Positions 23,949 to 24,814 of a stretch of DNA of 24,814 nucleotides are shown here, one piece after another (positions within the stretch are counted from its first letter, which is position 1; the number at the start of each line of letters is the position of its first letter). Location: assembly GCA_002348185.1 (NCBI GenBank), contig DDYW01000209.1, positions 1 through 24,814 on the forward strand. The letters are read 5' to 3'. Position numbers and translations under genes: made by a program. The notes beneath the pieces were generated by a model. It saw nothing but the letters and a program-made list of their open reading frames with translations, was not told where the DNA came from and searched no databases. Source of the stretch: Candidatus Hydrogenedentes bacterium UBA2224 (GTDB lineage: Bacteria; Hydrogenedentota; Hydrogenedentia; Hydrogenedentales; SLHB01).

Positions 23949-24009
23949 GACCGTATCGGAAAAACCTGAAAAATGTGTGAAATGCGGCTACGAAAGGGGA
24001 TACCCATGA
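23947..24009 (+). CDS. Possible 20-residue CxxC leader peptide overlapping the PqaA-like gene
   Basis: A short frame, MTVSEKPEKCVKCGYERGYP, starts at ATG 23947. Its TGA stop overlaps the ATG of the next gene as ATGA, an arrangement typical of translational coupling. It contains a CxxC motif (Cys10, Cys13) like half of a zinc ribbon. No good ribosome-binding site precedes it, and the candidate -10 box overlaps its start codon. If that promoter is real, this frame would not be translated from it. It may be chance or a remnant of a zinc-ribbon gene. Confidence 0.2.
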   Translation: MTVSEKPEKCVKCGYERGYP

Positions 24010-24814
24010 AACGCACCGGTTGGAGAGGTTGTTGGCATACCTTGGCGCTGTCGATGCTGCTGGTTCTTGCGGCGGTATCGTGCGGACCGAAGACCGCGCC
24101 GCCGCCCGAGGCGGCGCCGCCCGCGCCGGTAGAGGAACCGGTGGCCGTCGAGCCGGCTGCTCCGGCTCCGGAGGCGGCCGTCGCCGCCCCAGCGTCGGCG
24201 CCCACGTGTACTTCGCCGTTCCCGATTCCCGAAGAGAAGAAGACTGCGCTCGACCGATATGTCGAGACGCCGGACCCCGCTTTTGCGTACGACACGCCGC
24301 CCGCCAAGGTCGAGGAGAACGAGGGGTATACCGCGCGCACCTACCACCTGGTGTCGCAGACGTGGTTGAAACCCGAGCAGGTCGACCGCACGAAGTGGGA
24401 GCACTGGCTGATCGTCATCGAGCCCAAAGAAGTGACGCAGCCTGAGGCGCTCATGTTTATTGGCGGTGGCAGCAATAGACCCGATTCCGAGCCGCCGGGC
24501 GCGGACGACGGGCTGGTGCGGGTCGCGGTGATGACCAAGTCGGTTGTGGCCGAGATCAAGCAGATTCCGAACCAGCGGCTGAAGTTCCCGGACGAGCACG
24601 ATGACCGGTACAAGGAACAGGGGCGCACCGAAGACGAGATCATCTCCTACTGCTGGGACAAGTTTATGCTGACGGGCGACGCCCTCTGGCTGACGCGCCT
24701 GCCCATGACCAAGGCGGTCGTGCGCGCGATGGACGTGGTGCAGAAGGAGGTGCCCGCGGTGGAGAAGTTTACGGTGGCCGGCGGCTCCAAACGCGGCTGG
24801 ACCACCTGGACGGT
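24006..24814 (+). CDS. PhoPQ-activated pathogenicity-related (PqaA-like) lipoprotein, 3' end beyond window
   Basis: The first 269 residues are present and the frame is open at the window end. A lipoprotein signal runs to LAAVSC with the lipidated Cys at 26. A Pro/Ala/Glu-rich spacer (27-66) follows. The PqaA family body starts with ALDRYVETPDPAFAY (81-95) and continues with LVSQTWLKPEQVDRTKWEHWL (115-135), ALMFIGGGSN (148-157) and VAGGSKRGWTTW (257-268). In this alpha/beta-hydrolase-like family Ser261 of GGSKRG is the probable nucleophile. The biochemical substrate is not established. AAAGGGG lies five bases before ATG 24006. Anchoring in a membrane on the extracytoplasmic side is inferred from the lipobox and flexible spacer. 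Confidence 0.85.
   Translation, partial: MKRTGWRGCWHTLALSMLLVLAAVSCGPKTAPPPEAAPPAPVEEPVAVEPAAPAPEAAVAAPASAPTCTSPFPIPEEKKTALDRYVETPDPAFAYDTPPAKVEENEGYTARTYHLVSQTWLKPEQVDRTKWEHWLIVIEPKEVTQPEALMFIGGGSNRPDSEPPGADDGLVRVAVMTKSVVAEIKQIPNQRLKFPDEHDDRYKEQGRTEDEIISYCWDKFMLTGDALWLTRLPMTKAVVRAMDVVQKEVPAVEKFTVAGGSKRGWTTWT

Overview
The window looks like a high-GC, diderm-type bacterial chromosome. MurE carries the DNPR motif typical of meso-diaminopimelate-adding enzymes. The second half combines exported lyase/hydrolase/oxidoreductase proteins, a DoxX-reductase fusion and a PhoPQ-activated-pathogenicity-related (PqaA) lipoprotein. That mix resembles PVC/FCB-neighbouring lineages such as Hydrogenedentota, Planctomycetota or Lentisphaerota. 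This placement is inference from gene style and was not tested.

Region 1 (about 1-12524) is a division and cell wall (dcw) operon on the + strand, packed with overlaps or gaps under 30 bp: mraZ, a STAS-domain gene, rsmH (mraW), an ftsL-like gene, ftsI with a C-terminal PASTA domain, murE, murF, mraY, murD, ftsW, murG. The leader holds four 10-bp-spaced MraZ-type boxes overlapping a TTGACA-N17-TAGATT promoter, so autoregulation by MraZ can be predicted directly from sequence. The operon makes UDP-MurNAc-tripeptide (MurD and MurE), adds D-Ala-D-Ala (MurF), transfers the product to lipid (MraY, MurG) and polymerises and crosslinks it at the septum (FtsW, FtsI). murC, murB, ddl, ftsQ, ftsA and ftsZ do not follow murG here. 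Two oddities are the STAS protein, with Tyr where the regulatory Ser normally sits, and an MraY with an extra segment of about 140 residues between transmembrane helices.

Region 2 (12525-19137) begins with a histidine phosphatase gene, tail to tail with a secreted GH32/GH43-like beta-propeller protein on the - strand. Divergent from the latter is a 1344-residue exported protein with the order FAD module, nested discoidin-like domain, SGNH hydrolase, second FAD module, helical repeats. The divergent intergenic region holds an in-phase array of 9-bp repeats, and three more units lie just after the large gene.

Region 3 (19138-24814) holds a GNAT acetyltransferase (- strand), a divergent exported heparinase II/III-like lyase, a DoxX membrane domain fused to an aldo/keto-reductase-like domain through an internal twin-arginine-like segment, and the 5' part of a PqaA-like lipoprotein gene cut by the window end. 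Regions 2 and 3 read as an accessory set for handling polysaccharide or glycan derivatives outside the cytoplasm. No transporter or dedicated regulator is present. No RNA genes, insertion sequences or CRISPR arrays were seen, and no gap between genes exceeds 300 bases.
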